A stretch of DNA of 64,000 nt from Theobroma cacao (lineage: Eukaryota > Streptophyta > Magnoliopsida > Malvales > Malvaceae): assembly GCF_000208745.1 (NCBI RefSeq), contig NC_030858.1, positions 1,825,728 through 1,889,727 on the forward strand, given 5' to 3'. Made by a program: the position numbers and the translations under genes. The notes under the pieces are model-generated. The model did not search any database. It was not told the origin of the DNA and saw only the letters and a program-made list of their open reading frames with translations. Below, one piece after another: positions 12,501-25,900 of the stretch (positions within the stretch are counted from its first letter, which is position 1; each line of letters starts with the position of its first letter).

Positions 12501-12790
12501 ACACTGAATTGCTTTCCAGGTAATTCACCAGCAAGATTCTTCATACTAAGGTTTAAACCAATAACAATGGTTGAATTCTTGTTGCATTTGACACCAGACC
12601 AGGAACATGCATACACTTTCCCTGAAGGATTTCCTCCAGGGGGAACTAACCAATCATCCAGACTGTTATAATCATCAATCTCTGATTTTAAGCTCAATAG
12701 AGCATCTGAATAAGGATCAGCAGCTATTACCACTGCAATTAACATGGAAGAGAACAGAAGATTGAAGTAAATCCATTGAGAAATCTCCAT
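9504..12790 (-). CDS. LRR receptor-like kinase with atypical kinase domain (LRR-XI / MOL1-like)
   Basis: Two exons (12790-10237 and 9811-9504, intron phase 1) encode about 952 residues. Order of parts: signal peptide (about 1-24); LRR N-cap with CSWSGVKC (about 62-69); more than 20 plant-type LRRs (LxxLxLxxNxxSGxIP); a transmembrane helix with VLLLCAGAVIFIAASVFW (about 635-660); a cytoplasmic kinase domain (about 690-945). The beta-3 lysine is present (VLVKKIEW) and so is DFG. The glycine-rich loop is not recognisable, HRD is replaced by HGD (HGDLKSNN), and the APE motif is missing before KEELYMDIYNFGE. It is therefore a non-RD and probably weak or inactive kinase. The layout resembles Arabidopsis MOL1 (At5g51350), an LRR-XI receptor affecting cambium activity. 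Receptor-kinase class is near certain and the MOL1 assignment is from memory. Start: ATG directly before the signal peptide. Confidence 0.88.
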
Positions 12791-15700
12791 TGGAACTCGC
12801 AGTGAAGAAGGAAGAGAGACAAACTACAAACACAACCAATAAAAAAAAAAGGTAAGTCAGCTCACTGCAAACTGCGTTTCCGTGTTTTTGTTAGATGAAT
12901 TAATGCATGGGAAATAGGGAAAGATGCATAAAAGGAGGGAATACGTATAGTGATTAGTTGATATGAGAATATTATCAAGCTGCTTTTTGGGGCAAGATGG
13001 GGCCTTGCGGTCTTAAGTTTATTGGATGGTGTTTGCCATTACGGAATAAAGCTTTCATATCTTTGAGCCATCTTTTTCTTCCTTTTTCCACTGGAGAGAA
13101 TCCTATACATTATCAGCAGTGTCTTAATTTGAATTAGTATATGAATCACTGTGGGACACCATCGAAATCATCAACTTTCATTGTTTAGTTACAGAAATAA
13201 GAAAAGGGTTTTTGTGGTTGAAGCCAAATTGCAAACTCATAGATAAAGTAAATCATATTCAGTTAGGCACTTATTAGGCAATTAACATGACAGCTGCTAT
13301 GAACCATTCTTTGGACCGTTAATGATTATACCTTGTGTAAATTATTGTATCACACCCGTGGTGCCACATTGTATTTGGATGAAAGTCGAGAAAGCAAAAA
13401 TTATCAATCATTATAGCTAGAGACAGAATATATGGATGGAAAATGGAAATGATTTGTTGTTCATGGGGTAAAAGAAAGGGGGCATGGAAATCTATATTTA
13501 ATTGGTGGTTCAGGTGTGAGGAAAATGCAGAATGAGCAACATACTCACTGTTGTATTTCAGCTACAAAAGCAGCAGCCTGGTGGTGGTCAACTTCTCTCA
13601 AACCGTAGAAAAGGAAAGAAGAAAAGAAAATGTCCTTGACATCTGCTCCAGAGGGAAAATGAAAGCTGTTCCTGCAGACTTGAGCTGTTACCAGAACTTT
13701 GACCAAGGAAGGATAAAATTCTTTACTTTTCTACTTCTTTTTTCTTTTCACCAGCATGTCTAGAATGTCCACCTGTTGTAAAAGTTCCATGCAAGAAAAT
13801 AAGTTCTAATTATACCCCAAAGACAATTACGGTTTATAACTGAAAATAGATTATGTACTAAGTGTATCAGTGGATTAATTTCAACATGTATGCAATGGCA
13901 GTATATGCAGGGACAAGATAAAGATCTTTGCCAGGATTTTCGTTTGATCATGTTGTTGAGATGACAGCAGCAGGTGCGGAGAAGGTAAAGAGTAAAGACA
14001 AGGGTTGTGATAAAAGCAGCAGCATTTCCCTTAATTTATGATGAGCTTAGCCTTTTGTGTTTTTGAAGGAAATCAAAAAGGTGAGCCCCCTCCTTGACAT
14101 GTGTGTTCCTTGGCAGTCACTGCTCGGGGTTTCCTGGTCCACATGCGATCCAATGATTATACAACGAAAGAAAGAAAAAAAAAAAGGAATCTCTCGAGGG
14201 AAGTAGCCATGGAGGTCTTTTATCATTAACAAGCTGAGAGTATGAGTGGCTCTAAACCTCATCAAATCCAGTAAACCAGCAAAATTCTCCGCACCCAACA
14301 AGGCAACAACTCAATCTGATAGCAGTAAAACTTTTTCTTTGTTCATCCAACTCTAAACCTACAATCAGGCTAGGTGGATTGCATGATCTTTGTTCTCCAT
14401 TGGCAGCTTTGCTTTTTTGATCAGTACATTTCTTCCCTATCCAGGAAAGTGGGGCACAAGAATAAATATGCAAGTTGGCAAACACTGAGAAAAGCCTCCA
14501 GTATTTAAGAGCCATGGGGGTTATTATTCTCTGGGTTTCGCTTTCAACTTCATAGACATCAAATTGTTCGTAAAAAACAAGAGTACAGACTCAGTAGTAA
14601 GAGATTTTGGACACAATGGGGAAGTTTGTCCTTTTATCTATCATTACTTTTAAAAAAAATTTGGTTTCATGTTTCCATCACTGAAATTTTCGGAGCTCAC
14701 GTACATATTCATCATGGAAGACAGTGCAAGGCCTTAAATACTCGGCACCCACGGTCCACTTCACGAGAGGCAGTAAGCCTGCATGAATTTCACAGTGGCC
14801 CCGTGAAGAACCAACCAGTTGCGTGCTATAATTAGGTTTAAATTAATGGGGTGTGATAACAATCTGCCATTGCCAGAGTTATTCTGAACTCTGCAAACCA
14901 AATGCAGTACCCCAGACCCAGAGACAGAGAGAGCTTTAACGTGCCATTAAAAGCCTAGACTGTGTTATCACTTCCCTTCTTGTTGCAGCTGCTAGTGCTA
15001 TGGTTTAAAGGGGCATGCCGCGCCACCCACCCCCCCAGCTAGTAGAAATAAAGAAACTAGCTGAACTAATCTTTCAACCAAAGCATTGTCACAGACTCAC
15101 AGCTTCCATTCAGGTTAAACTTGATATGTATAATTCGAATCGGAGGCCAATGTACTGTGATTATGTTGTTTCTGAAAGGGGTTTCTCTTTATTTCAGGTG
15201 TCCTTGAGGGAGGATTAACTTTGAGCAAAGCACAAGCAAAAGAACCCCAAAAGTTAATTTCGTAAAGATTACGTTAAACTCACACGAGGGGGTGGATCAA
15301 GATCGATCAACTACTGTGGTTAAATAGCTACACCCTGTTCAGCAGTCAGAGTTGGATGTAAAGAGTTCCAAAGAGTTTACCCCTGACAGGATTGAAAAAG
15401 ACCCTGCACCGACTGCACGGCCGTTTGTTGTGGGAGGAACACAACTTTTAAGGGGAAAATTATCCTTCTTTTTTGGGTTTTTGAACTTGAATTGGATTCC
15501 CACTCATTTAGTCAAAAGAGAAGGAGCTTAATTAGATCATATCTGATTTGATGTATTAATCTTGATCAAATGAGAAAAAGTACAACCAAATCTGTTTACC
15601 AACTAAGTTGGTAGGGCTTTAATGGTGGCAGAAATGACCATTGCTAACCTTGAATTGGGGGTTATGCCTATGGGTTGAGTTGAAGGGTATGTTTGAGTTT

Positions 15701-16964
15701 TTGAAGGTAGCTTTAGTGAGAAGCTGGGGAACATTTAGTCAAAAATAGGTGGTGCTGAAACTAACGAGCCAAGCACAACGGATAAACATTCAAAGAAAGT
15801 AGAAAAGCATCGACAAATAAAATGTGTGAAGAGAAACTAGCTGTAGCAAAAGAGAGTAAGTGGAGTTAGTAAAGTGATTGAAGAAAGGGACACATCCTTT
15901 AAATTTTCTCCTACCTTTTACCAGAATTCTCTAATAAATTTGTTCGTTTGTTGTAGGACCCAAAACCATGCAATTTGCAAATGCTATGAGAAATTCCTAT
16001 TACCCCAAAATCGGCTTTATTCCACAGAGAACCAATGCTTTAGTGTCACACCAAGCGTTTCAATCTTAGATCGGACAAGTATGAAAATCTTGAAAAGCTT
16101 TAAGCAAGTTAACCTTTTGAAGAGAGGATACCGTATGCCAGCTATAAACTCAATCAGACAGAGTAGTAACAGTAGCATTAAATGGTAAAAGATCAATGCA
16201 ACTTCATAAAAGGAAAAGTATGCAGAGTCATTGTAGATTTATATACAAGTGCCAGTGATTTCTAGTTTCATATATGGTGGCAAAAGACAGGGTTGAACCC
16301 AGACGTTAACAATATTCTCTTTCGCCCGGGATCGCATGCTAGCTGAAAGTTGGAAGCTCATTTCTATAACTTACCTGTAACCAGGCTTTTATCCAAGCAA
16401 ATGTGAATGTAATACAACCATCATAGAATCCTCAAATGGAAACAAACATGGGAAAACAGAAGAAAAAGAGATTGTACATGGCTAAGTGCCGGAACGTGAT
16501 AACGAGAACTGAAAGATCATTTGTCAAACTTAATTGGAAAGATCCAAGGAAAAATGGTTATCTCACAAATATATTATTGTAACAAATGCTTTTAGATATA
16601 CGGATTACAATAAATTCCAACGGCTCTTCCAAGAAAGTCTCAAGTGACAATGTGGTATGTATACCGGAGGGTGTCCCAAATTCTGTAATGTAAATTTTAT
16701 GTACAAAATATTCCATTGTTCTTCACCAAATATCATATCGTTCAAGGATGAATACAGCCGACTTTTTAGCCACTGAATCTACCAAGTAAAACATAACTCA
16801 GCAACAGATAAAGTATGAACCCAACGGTTATCCCCTCAAATCAAGTAAACTGAATACTGAAAAGATATGAAATCTGGAACAACCCATTTGATAGTCTTAC
16901 CCTACACATAGTGACAGTAACCTAGGAGCACAAGATAATTAAAGATCGTTAACGTAGGAAAACC
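12791..16964. other. 4.2-kb intergenic region
   Basis: This includes the LRR kinase promoter next to 12790 and the 3' flank of the EDR2-like gene near 16964. The short ORFs here (for example 14252-14515 minus and 15874-16188 plus) have no recognisable domain and look incidental. I found none of the conserved plant miRNAs I know. A possible tRNA-derived fragment at 16270-16345 is listed separately. Confidence 0.5.
16270..16345 (-). mobile_element. Possible tRNA-like/SINE fragment
   Basis: On the minus strand there is a near-consensus Pol III B box, GGTTCAACCCT, with a weak A-box-like TAGCATGCGATCCCGG about 45 nt upstream. No clear ends, tail or target-site duplication are visible, so this is only a suggestion. 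Confidence 0.25.
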
Positions 16965-19900
16965 TCAAAACTGCAGTGGTAAAGCAGATTCAAGCCCCAC
17001 ACGATTTAGTCGAACAGTGCCCAGAATGTACTCAGGCAATTCTGCCTCTTCTTTTGCCTGCAGATGGAGAAAGTATGAATATCTACGGTTCAACATACAT
17101 ATTTTAAGGTAACAATTAGAAACAATTCAACCTTTCACAGCACTTTAGATATCTAGGGTTTATTCTAGAGTGCTTTCATCATTATGTAACTAAACTTGAT
17201 AACAAATTTCAAATCCCAACAAGGATATTGCTCAAAGAATAATTAACTATCAAGAAACATGGTGAAATTTTGTCGAGAGTGAAAATTAAGGATTTTCTAA
17301 TCAGCAGCCAAAATTTTGGGAGTTTTTAACTGCTTGTTACCAAAGCGACTATGAGAAGAAAAACCAAGAGAAGACTAAAATTATGGACTACTTAAATTGT
17401 GCATTTCATGCCTATCGCAGGTGAAACAAGACCCAAGCAGAAAAAGAAAATCCAAAGAAGGGTTTTCGGCAATTCGAAACAGTAACCAGAAAAGCAACAA
17501 ATTGTTTGAATAATATACTTGCAAGAAGCAATATGATAAACCACACAACTCAGAGCTCAAATGCTTGAGGAAGCTCCTGCAATCTCAAGTTAGACAAACA
17601 AAAAGTACATAAGAAAGAGCTACTTAGAGTTGGTTTTGTTTTCTGTTTTCGTTCCCAAAACACTTAGTAATAACTTCCATTAGTCTGAAACCCACACTAG
17701 AAGACAGTACTTTCACAGATTAACAGCAGAAAGGCACGAACCTCTATTAAAATAGCAAGATCTACTACTAAGCTTGTGACATATCCAAGGACGAGGCCAA
17801 TAACACTTCTTGCTACCGATGATGACCCAATATCCACATCAATCTGCATATTATAAGATTCAGCAACAATATCATCAAGATCAAAAAGTCCCCATCTAAC
17901 TAGTCAATATAATTCGATACTAATGTAGCATTGCAAGTCAACTTTGGAATTGCAAGAATAGGCATTAACTTCTCAATAAAGAAATATGTTAAAGATAACT
18001 TGCGGTGTATATCACTGCAGTGGAACTTCTAAAATTGTAGAGATCTCTCAAGACTTTAGATCCTGATACCACCTAGCCTTTCAAGATTATAATAACATCT
18101 GAAGACTTTGTCTTCTAATATAAGGCAGAAGATATGAGATTCCAAGTTCCCACTTGACCCCACGCAGTTAATGCATGCTTAATATAAACCATGAAATAAT
18201 CTAATTTTCATATGATTGTAGTTTCAGTGATGAAGTGCATCAATTTCATATCTAAAATAAAATGCAGATGCAGCAAATATTAGCTTCCCTAGTAAGGCAA
18301 GAAAATTAAAAAAAAAAAAAACCAAGGCTGTATTACCTCCAGAAAGTTGTCCTGTCTGAAATATTTGCAGGTAACAGCTTTCCCAAGTAGGCAAGCTTTT
18401 GTTCCAACTGCACGCTTGACCATCCAATACCCCTGTACATTTGAAAACAAATGAGCCTTTCTATAGTGCTAGAATGAATTAATAAAAGCCACTTAAGATG
18501 TCTACGATATAGCATTTCGTACCTCAACAATGCTTGGAATCAGTTTAAATCTTGCATCACGAAACATATCAGTTCCATCCACGAACTTTCCCAATAAAGA
18601 ATTTTTATTCACAGGCCTTTCAGCAGCATAATAGAGGACCAAACCATAGTTTGGTTTTGCAGGAACCTGAAAAAGAGAAATTAAAACATATATCCTTTTT
18701 TTGAAAGACCAAAATGAAACTTGTTGCAACCAAAAAAAGAAATCCATTATTTGAAATTCTCCTTATGCTGCTATAACTCCCACTGTCATCCTCCAAAATC
18801 AGTATTCCTGGGAGAAAAGTGGAAACTAGAAGCAAGTCTAAAGGCCAAAGAGTGATCTGAGTTGACCATCCACAACAATAAAATTTGTTCAAAATTTCCC
18901 TCTTTAGCCTTATTATTTACCATACACATGCCTATTTCTGAATTAACATTACTTTAAATGAATTCATCATATTGTGTCTAAAAACTAAGGCCTAAGCGTC
19001 ACCAATAATGATCCTACCACAGCAGGGTGGTAAAGGTCAGAAACTCAAACCTATATGTCCCAAACAAACAACTTTCAGCTTTTAATAGTTAAATTTCCAC
19101 AGGAGTAACCCTTTAACATAGGAAAATGTTCATACCTATCTTATGTCATCATAGGAAAGAGTTTAATCAAAATTCCCAGTATATAACAGGTATTGTGCTC
19201 AAAAACATGTACTAAATAAAGAAGGTTGAAATGCATCCACATGCGTACCTCGAGATTAATCACAAGGATAAATGGAAGCTTTTTTCCAGCATCTGACTGA
19301 AAATGAAAACTAGCAGTTAGGTCATAACTCATAAAGCCGATTTTAAATTATGCAAAATCATGCATGATAGCTCAAATATTCTCAAATTAGCTTGTTCCAT
19401 CTGAAAAGGAACTTTTACTGTTCAGTGTAACAAAAAATATTCCAGTGCATTATTTATCTGTAAAACAGAAATGCCCAACACATTGGGAATACAAAGATGC
19501 AAGAATAGGTAGTACAGTCCCTAACAACTTGTGGGAGTATAAACCATATGCTAATGGATATTATCCTAAATATGAAAGAAGTATGGAAAGTAAGTTTAAT
19601 CATTCTCAAATTAGAAATTTTCCAAACTGAAACAAAAATCTTACATCACCAAAAATCTTACATAGAAGGTGAGTGCAATTGAGATAAGGATGCTGCAATG
19701 GCAGTGTGGTTAAGCAAGAAAAGATAAGACAAGAAACCAATGATTTGGGACAAGATGGGGTTAGTGAAATCTGGGACAGAATGAGGGAGATACGTTGAAA
19801 GTGTAAAAGGGCTTTGATTTTATTGTTAGACATTGAAATATAAAATGTTCAATTAAATATAAGTTGAAAGAAGAAACTATACACTATACAGATAGCCAGA

Positions 19901-22900
19901 AAAGCTGAAAATTTAAAGATTTCCATTGTCAGTTCAAAGATTGTGTCATCCAGTCGAAAAGGATACTCAAGTTTGGAAAAATTAAGAAAACCCCAACTGA
20001 AGAGACCTTCTCCTCTTTATTTCAGCTCAGAACTGTCATCAAGCAAATGTAACAAAGAGTAACAAGGATACCAAATTGACTTTCTCTGCATGAATCCTGG
20101 TTCATTCATTAAATTATTCATACAAAATTAAGGCTAAAGATGACTTTCAAGGAACACTAATATATTTCTAAGCCAAACCTACAAAAATATAAAATTTTGC
20201 TTAAAACAAAAACAAATTCCTTTAGCACAGGAATGCTATAGCATTTAAAAATTGTGAAACACAGAAAGCTACCACTTACTTTTATTTAGCACTCAAAATT
20301 TTTTAGAATGTAAAACACACAAATCAAGAAGGATTCCATAAAATTATATTAGTATGACTTTTCGACACAACAATTGATGAAAGCAAAAAAAAAAAAAAAA
20401 AACTAAAAGCATCAATCATTGCAGCCAATTCCTAAGAAATGAAGCAAACTTCAGACGATGCTAACACACACGTGTAGAAAGGGGAGCAAAGTATGAAACC
20501 TAGTATAATACCTGAACTAGACACCTCGGGTGCAATGCAATTTTATCTGTGGCTTTATCAACTTTGAACCAGTCAACAGCTATGAGCTTGAGAAGGGGAT
20601 CTGCACCCATTACCTGTGAAAAGGTTTATATCATTACTTAATTGTTCTCCCCAGAATGCACAATATCTCAGCAAGAATAAAGAATGTAATGCACACATCA
20701 CAAGCATACTAAAACCAACAGGAGGAAGGCTGTCAGATATGACATAGAAAGAAAGTAGCTAATTCAACAAAGAAATAACAAGAAAGTTCTATTCATAACG
20801 ACAAGCTGCAATTTCTAAATTGTATTTAAAGCTGCAGCTGTGTGCAACAGAAAACTCATTAAGCCAAGTTAATTATAGTTAAAAGCAATCAAAGAACTCA
20901 TACAATAAGAAAGGTAAAACTAATAAAAGGCTCAATGTAATAATAACTCGAACAAAGCACATGAAACTGCTGAACTAAACAAGACGATCTCAACTTTGAA
21001 AGCAAATAAACAACACAACAGTAAGACAGCAAATTCTGCTAATGTATACCCATTTATAGCCATTTGCAGTCAATTATTCAATTTTAGAAACCAGACCAGC
21101 CAAGATTGGATAAAAGGAACTGAAATTCATACACACCTCAAATTAATGAGAACTGGCAAATAGAAGCATGGATATCAACTGAGGATGAGAACAGATATGC
21201 ACCAAGCAGAGACCAACTATCGTTCCAATTTGTATCACATTTTGCAATAATAACATACCAGAAAATCTTATTTTAAGCTTTGATGATATAAGATGATGAG
21301 ATAGAATGCACTCAAAACAAATAAAACAACAAGGACAATACATGTCAAATAATTTTGAAGAAAAGAAAAACTCACCTTGGCATTATCTTCTAAGTAAGTC
21401 TTTCCTCTGATCATAAATCCCCTACCACTAGGAGAAGTCCAACAATTTGTGTCAGCCTCATCCTTTCCATTGTGGAGGGAACCATTGAATTGACTTGCAT
21501 CAATATGGACAGGAGGTACACTAGGATCTAATTCCTTATTTGCATCTGGAGCTGCATCAATAGTGACCTAATATTTAGTGTTCTGAACAGCTCATGATGA
21601 AATTAAGGATAAGACATTGTTTAAGCCATTAAGCTATATTCTTTGTTATTGACACAACACCAAAAAAGAAAACAGAATGCATGACTCAATAGCAAAAGAT
21701 TTCCTAGATAAAATCTTCCTTTTCACATGTAAAGTTAAATGTACAGATAGAAAGTCTTTCCCAAATCCCAATACAAATTTTAAGAAAAGAAAGAACCTGA
21801 AGCTCGCTTCAAAGCTAAGCTTGAGATGGCCCAAGATACGTTCTTCAGCTTAATTTTCCTTTCCTGATAAGGTTGAGAGCAAACTATCAATGACAGAGGT
21901 TTTCAAGGAAACAATTAATAATTGGGTTACACCAATCCAACTAATAGTGCAACCAATTTTAACTCTTTTTTTTCAAGGAGAAGGAGACACTTCTGTATTC
22001 CAATGTGGCAAAGCAGAAAGGGATTACCTTGTCTGCACCACCCTCACTCTCTTCATCTTCTGATGATGATGAAGAATCACCAGCAATTGCATCATAAAAT
22101 TCATCATGCACTTCTACATCCTCAAACTCGCCACTGGAAATTGAAACATCGGAAAGTTTTGATTGGACAATGGTGGAAGATTCACACCTGAGTGAGGGAT
22201 TTGCTCCAATATATTCCTTTAAACCTGAAATAAGATTTACAGAAAACATAACTGACACTGAGTGAACATGGCATAAATGATAGCAGTGACAAAATCCAGC
22301 AGGTTTTGAGCATTAGCTTCCGATATTGTTCTTTACAATAATTCTTGAAATTTGTCATCTATGTTCTAGCTGTTGCTTGCAGCCTTGTCTGTGTGAAATG
22401 TGAGGAAATAAAAGCACTCCTTTCTAGTCACACTGACAGAAAGTCACACCAATGTATACTCATAATAACCCTATAAAGTGGTTGACACAAACATCAATCC
22501 TGTCAAATAGAATCTATCACTGCAGAGATAAATGAAAGAGGTCCTTCCTCCCTTACATCACGGAGGTCCTAGGAATAGGAAAAATAGTTGCACGCATTGG
22601 AGATGAATGAAGTTAGGTTGTCTTAACTGATCAAGTCTCTAAAAATGCACAAAAAATTTTGTAAGTCCACCTGTCTAACAGAGATCTCAGACCTGATTTG
22701 CTGAGACGACATAATTCTAGATGTCTCTAAGCCATTAATTGTTAGTATCAGATCAAAGTCAGATAATAAAGACTTGATTAGATAACTCAACCTGCAACTT
22801 GGGATAATAAAGCGTATGGGATGGTCTTTTCAAACTTTGAGCTGCTACTTTTCTTCCATCGAAACCAACCGGCACTATGAATCTCCAACATCTGCGTCAC

Positions 22901-25900
22901 AAGGCATTTTGCAGTGTTTGAACCCATGGGTGCATTTAAACTTCTAATCTCCCAAGTAGACGCTGCCATTCATAGATATATACATATATATTACATACAG
23001 AAATAAACAAGATTTACAACAAGCACAAGGCCTCCTTCCCAATGAAATCTATGAAAGAGTCATCTCGCAATGCTCCACAGCCATAAGCACCACCTTATGA
23101 ATAATCAAGTTGCCACAGAACGTATTTAACCTCTAAAAGCAGAATTTGTTGCTACCAATAGAATTTATAATAAAAGTAATCACATTCATGGATCACTCAA
23201 TCCCTTCAGAATTTGAAGTACCTAGAGAGACTACAAAGATCCAAAGAAGAAATTAGCATTTCCTCATATGTTAAACGCACAAAGCAATCAAGCTATAGAG
23301 ATCAACAAATGCTTCAGACATAAAATACTTAACCAACTAAGAATACAAATCCTTACGATTAATTGTTGTACGTCGGTATCCAGATCTTGGAGGCCGCTTC
23401 TTATGTACAGTTGGAAATTGCAAAATTGCTGCCAAAGAAATTATATCATATGTGAGCCAAGTAGAGGCAAGCAACATTTTGATTTTCATATAAATAAACT
23501 AAATATTATTAGTGTATTCTCTTACTGTATGCTCCATCTTGCCCGCGAAACCATTGCCTAGAGAAGACAAAATCTCTCTTGGATTGCCATCTAGAAATCA
23601 TGTAATAGAACAAATAAATGCCAGCCAATGACAAAAGAGACAAGATAGATTCATGCTAATTTGATTAACTAAGGAACCTAATATTGTTTGGCCTTCCAGT
23701 ATCCTTTTTAATGAGTAAAATAAATGCTGAGAATACATCAAACCAATCAGAAGTGCAAACTTTGAACATGCTTGATAAAAACTAATCGATATCTTAACTG
23801 CATATGCACGACACATTGTTGGCAAACAGTTCTTCAAAGAGAAAAATAAGTAGTCCATTCTGCAAAAATTACCGGGTGAGATATTTTGGATCATATGTTC
23901 CATGGACAACATCATAGTGTCCACCATAAGAATCTATCAGCTCCAAGTCACCTGTCAACATATCCCACCTGTGAAGATAGTTAGTAGAGCAAACTTGACT
24001 TACTGGGAAATATGAAATCAACAAATATAGGTGGAACAACTTACTCATATCTTTTATGGCGGTCCAGATTTAAGATTACTTCAAAAACAGTATCTGCACT
24101 TGCATCTACAAGAGCAACAGCCTTCACAAGAGCACCTTTTCCACTCTACAAATAATCCAAAGAACATTTAAAGAGCTTGAGTCATTCATCTGATGAAGAC
24201 AAATTGCGAAACTTTGATATTGTTAGGGAACATAAGGAAAATTGTGTTCAATGATAACTTTAAGGTGAAAGAAACCTGCTGCAACTAACACAGGCACTGA
24301 GATATTTTAGATCTATAAGTTCAATTCACAATATCTATAAACTGCATGTTTTGCATTGACCTAAACAAATCAACATTTACATATTTGATGATACAGGAAG
24401 AAAATGGATTAAGTTTTTGACTGCTAGACAGGTTCATCTAAAGTTGTATTATATCTGAAATGTTCCTGTACACATTTTCTTTTACAAAGTGAACAGGACA
24501 AGTCTAAAGTTCTAATAAGTATGTGGGAGAATCTATCATGATGCTTTTCCTAAAGAAAGAAAAAGGGAAATAATAAGTATGATCGTATTGATACCTTCAA
24601 ATCAGCCACATCCTCAAAGATTCTAACACCTGAAACCAAACAGAAAGCAAATTATTAGATGGTGATAAATAAATTGTTTCTCCATTAGGGCCATTCCATA
24701 TTCTTAGCATATTGAGAGACTCAAAATAACATATCTTTTATAAATAGTGAAATCTTTCATTTTTCACATCTTAAAGAGAAGAAATTTTCAAATCTTATTT
24801 TGACATGCTCAGAACCAGCCTGATCACATGATAAAGCTAGAGCAGGTCTCACAAATGGAATGATTAAAGGTCATGAATAGATTGAAGTAAACTATTAATA
24901 GTGAGAGTATGAGGAATACACCATTATAGTTTTTCGAGTTCTGTATGGATTAACGTCTGAGTTGCTTTTTTATATATCATTGCCTTTTTATATATCATTA
25001 CTCCAATCCCAAAGGTTCAATTTTATTGGTACCCTTACACTTTCTTATCTTGCCATTTTTCTTTTGAATTAATGCAATTTCATTTAACAAAAAAAAAAAG
25101 GTATAAGAAGTAAACCATTGATTGTACGAACACATTTCCATTCATGTGCTTCAATTGCATCTCCAAACTCCCCTTCAAAGTATCCATCTGATGTACCATT
25201 ACCGCCCAAGTTGGAGGTTTGCCGCAAAAGCATCTCCGGACCTATGAACAGCCAAAATAAAAGAAAACTAAAAATTCAACTCAGCACTTAAATTATTATC
25301 TTGAGTTGAAAATTTTAACATATACTCATTAGAAATATCAAAAGTTATCATATTAAAATGCAAGATAATACAATTAGAATTACAATTGCATAGTCTTTGT
25401 TAATAATTTATTTATGTTTCAAAAATAAATAGCAAAGAACCTCAAGGAGGAAAACGTTTTTGGACAGAATAGGTCCTTCGTATCAATTAATTCCTAAATT
25501 TAGCTGTTAATTTCCTAGCACATTTTCTGGCTTGAATATGACACAATAATCTTTTTCCAATTTCACAAATCATCAATTTTCATAATAAATTTCATTCAAG
25601 GTTCTTCTATGTCCTTCACATAACAACAATGATCAATATGCCACCTCTGAATGTCCTAATACCAAGGTATCTTCAAATTTAAGAAATCATTATCTTGATT
25701 TTCAACATGTCACAAAGCTTAATTTCTCAAAAGTCTCCAATTGAACTAACTTGAGATGCACACTTAATTTTTTTATTACCTTCATTTAAGAAGCAAAAAT
25801 CCACCAAGACTCAGCTAAAATACACCAAACATGCAATAGTGTCTATGTGATGCAGCATACTCTTTATTGAAGACTCAAGCATGAAGCATTTAGCTTACAA

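Noticed and set aside
14047..14515. Overlapping minus-strand ORFs of 84 and 87 codons
   Set aside because: Two frames overlap with no domain, no splice model and no promoter. Could be part of a non-coding transcript, but sequence alone does not support a gene.
18961..19110. B-box-like GGTTTGAGTTTC on the minus strand in an EDR2-like intron
   Set aside because: No matching A box at tRNA-like spacing upstream, so not kept as a SINE candidate.
20383..20402. Long A run, with similar T or A runs at 18308-18321 and 45890-45910
   Set aside because: Simple homopolymers in introns. No retroposon body or target duplication was seen beside them.
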